A DNA stretch of 64,000 bases from a gamma proteobacterium HTCC2207. Its GTDB lineage: Bacteria; Pseudomonadota; Gammaproteobacteria; Pseudomonadales; Porticoccaceae. Location: NCBI GenBank assembly GCA_905182265.1, contig CAJJAO010000003.1:1-64000 (forward strand), read 5' to 3'. The position numbers were made by a program, and so were the translations under genes. Positions 63,591 to 64,000 of this stretch are shown one piece after another (the stretch's first letter is position 1; the number at the start of each line of letters is the position of its first letter). Under the pieces are notes generated by a model that saw only the letters and a list, made by a program, of their open reading frames with translations, ran no database searches and was not told the DNA's origin.

Positions 63591-64000
63591 ATGAAGACCT
63601 CGTTTAACAAGACTGGCTTAGCCACAATTTTATTTTCAATGGTACTTGTAGGCTGTAGTTCAGCACCAGTTGAAGAAACGTCCACCGATATTGAAGATAC
63701 TTCAGTACAGACTGGACAGGTCGATACCTCAGGGATTGATGATAGTGCCATGGCTAGTTCAGCCGACACTGTATTCTATTTTGATTTTGACAAAGCTCTG
63801 CTTAAGCCAGAATCTCGCGCTGCTCTACTAGAGCACGCAGCTGCATTATCTAGCAACCCACGCAGTGTACGTCTCGAAGGCCATGCCGATGAGCGTGGTA
63901 CTCGTGAATACAACATGGCACTGGGCGAGCGTCGCGCCAATGCTGTTAAAGAGTTCTTGGTATTACAGGGTGTTTCTGGCGGTTTGATCGAAGTTATCAG
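63591..64000 (+). CDS. pal: Peptidoglycan-associated lipoprotein Pal (partial)
   Basis: Outer-membrane lipoprotein that anchors to peptidoglycan and binds TolB. ATG 63591 follows AGGAG. The lipobox is MVLVGC, with Cys22 as the lipidated residue. A Thr/Ser/Asp linker precedes the OmpA-like domain with TVFYFDFDKALLKPE and LEGHADERGTREYNMALGERRANAVK, the diaminopimelate-binding motif. The gene runs off the window at base 64000, so the last residues and any following ybgF/cpoB are not seen. Confidence 0.95.
   Translation, partial: MKTSFNKTGLATILFSMVLVGCSSAPVEETSTDIEDTSVQTGQVDTSGIDDSAMASSADTVFYFDFDKALLKPESRAALLEHAAALSSNPRSVRLEGHADERGTREYNMALGERRANAVKEFLVLQGVSGGLIEVI

Overview
The window is ordinary chromosome of a gammaproteobacterium. 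The block leuB–asd–fimV–truA–trpF–accD–folC–SPOR protein–cvpA–purF–metZ, the block ffs–dnaX–ybaB–recR–rnd–ycgL–ycgN, and the block aspS–yebC–ruvCAB–ybgC–tolQRAB–pal are arranged as in Pseudomonas and its relatives. Moderate GC, proline catabolism, a peptide importer and the overall protein style suggest a marine oligotroph of the Cellvibrionales/SAR92–Porticoccus kind; that placement is inference. I saw no tRNA, rRNA, phage, transposase or CRISPR array.

Layout. 1–13 kb: amino-acid, fatty-acid, folate and purine genes plus the polar hub protein FimV. 13–18.4 kb (minus): an oligopeptide ABC importer, oppABC plus a fused oppDF. 18.6–24.3 kb: 4.5S RNA, then dnaX with a complete -1 frameshift signal, and the recR/rnd group. 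24.3–26 kb: a carotenoid/retinol-type flavoenzyme. 26.2–28.7 kb (minus): an ECF sigma factor operon and a 45-residue membrane protein, both preceded by nearly identical ECF-type promoters. 28.8–37.5 kb: MoxR/VWA pair, acyl-CoA ligase, UbiX-type enzyme, PNPOx-like protein, RecQ and a double kappa-GST-like protein. 37.7–43.3 kb: YghU-type GST, PutA and its Lrp-type regulator. 43.3–50.6 kb (minus): alanine racemase, D-amino acid transaminase, D-glutamate cyclase-type proteins (DUF4392 and DUF1445) bracketing 5-oxoprolinase pxpABC, and a lytic transglycosylase. 50.6–54.2 kb: proS, a HIT protein, an HU protein with a histone-H1-like tail and an FmdB zinc ribbon. 54.2 kb to the end: aspS, yebC, ruvCAB and the Tol-Pal system, with pal cut by the window edge.

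Two things stand out. First, the genome is littered with short tandem repeats (6–30 bp units). Several arrays begin inside the last codons and stop codon of a gene and run into the spacer (metZ, VWA gene, acyl-CoA ligase, alr, yebC). Others are in-frame expansions within proteins (FimV, DnaX, DUF1445, PxpC, transglycosylase, HU tail and more). A ten-base core, AGCCCTNAGC or its complement, recurs in arrays at six unrelated loci, and FimV and DnaX carry the same eight-residue repeat. Second, 43–50 kb forms a coherent D-amino-acid module: peptidoglycan-type D-Ala and D-Glu could be moved through D-glutamate and 5-oxoproline to L-glutamate, next to PutA, which also ends at glutamate.
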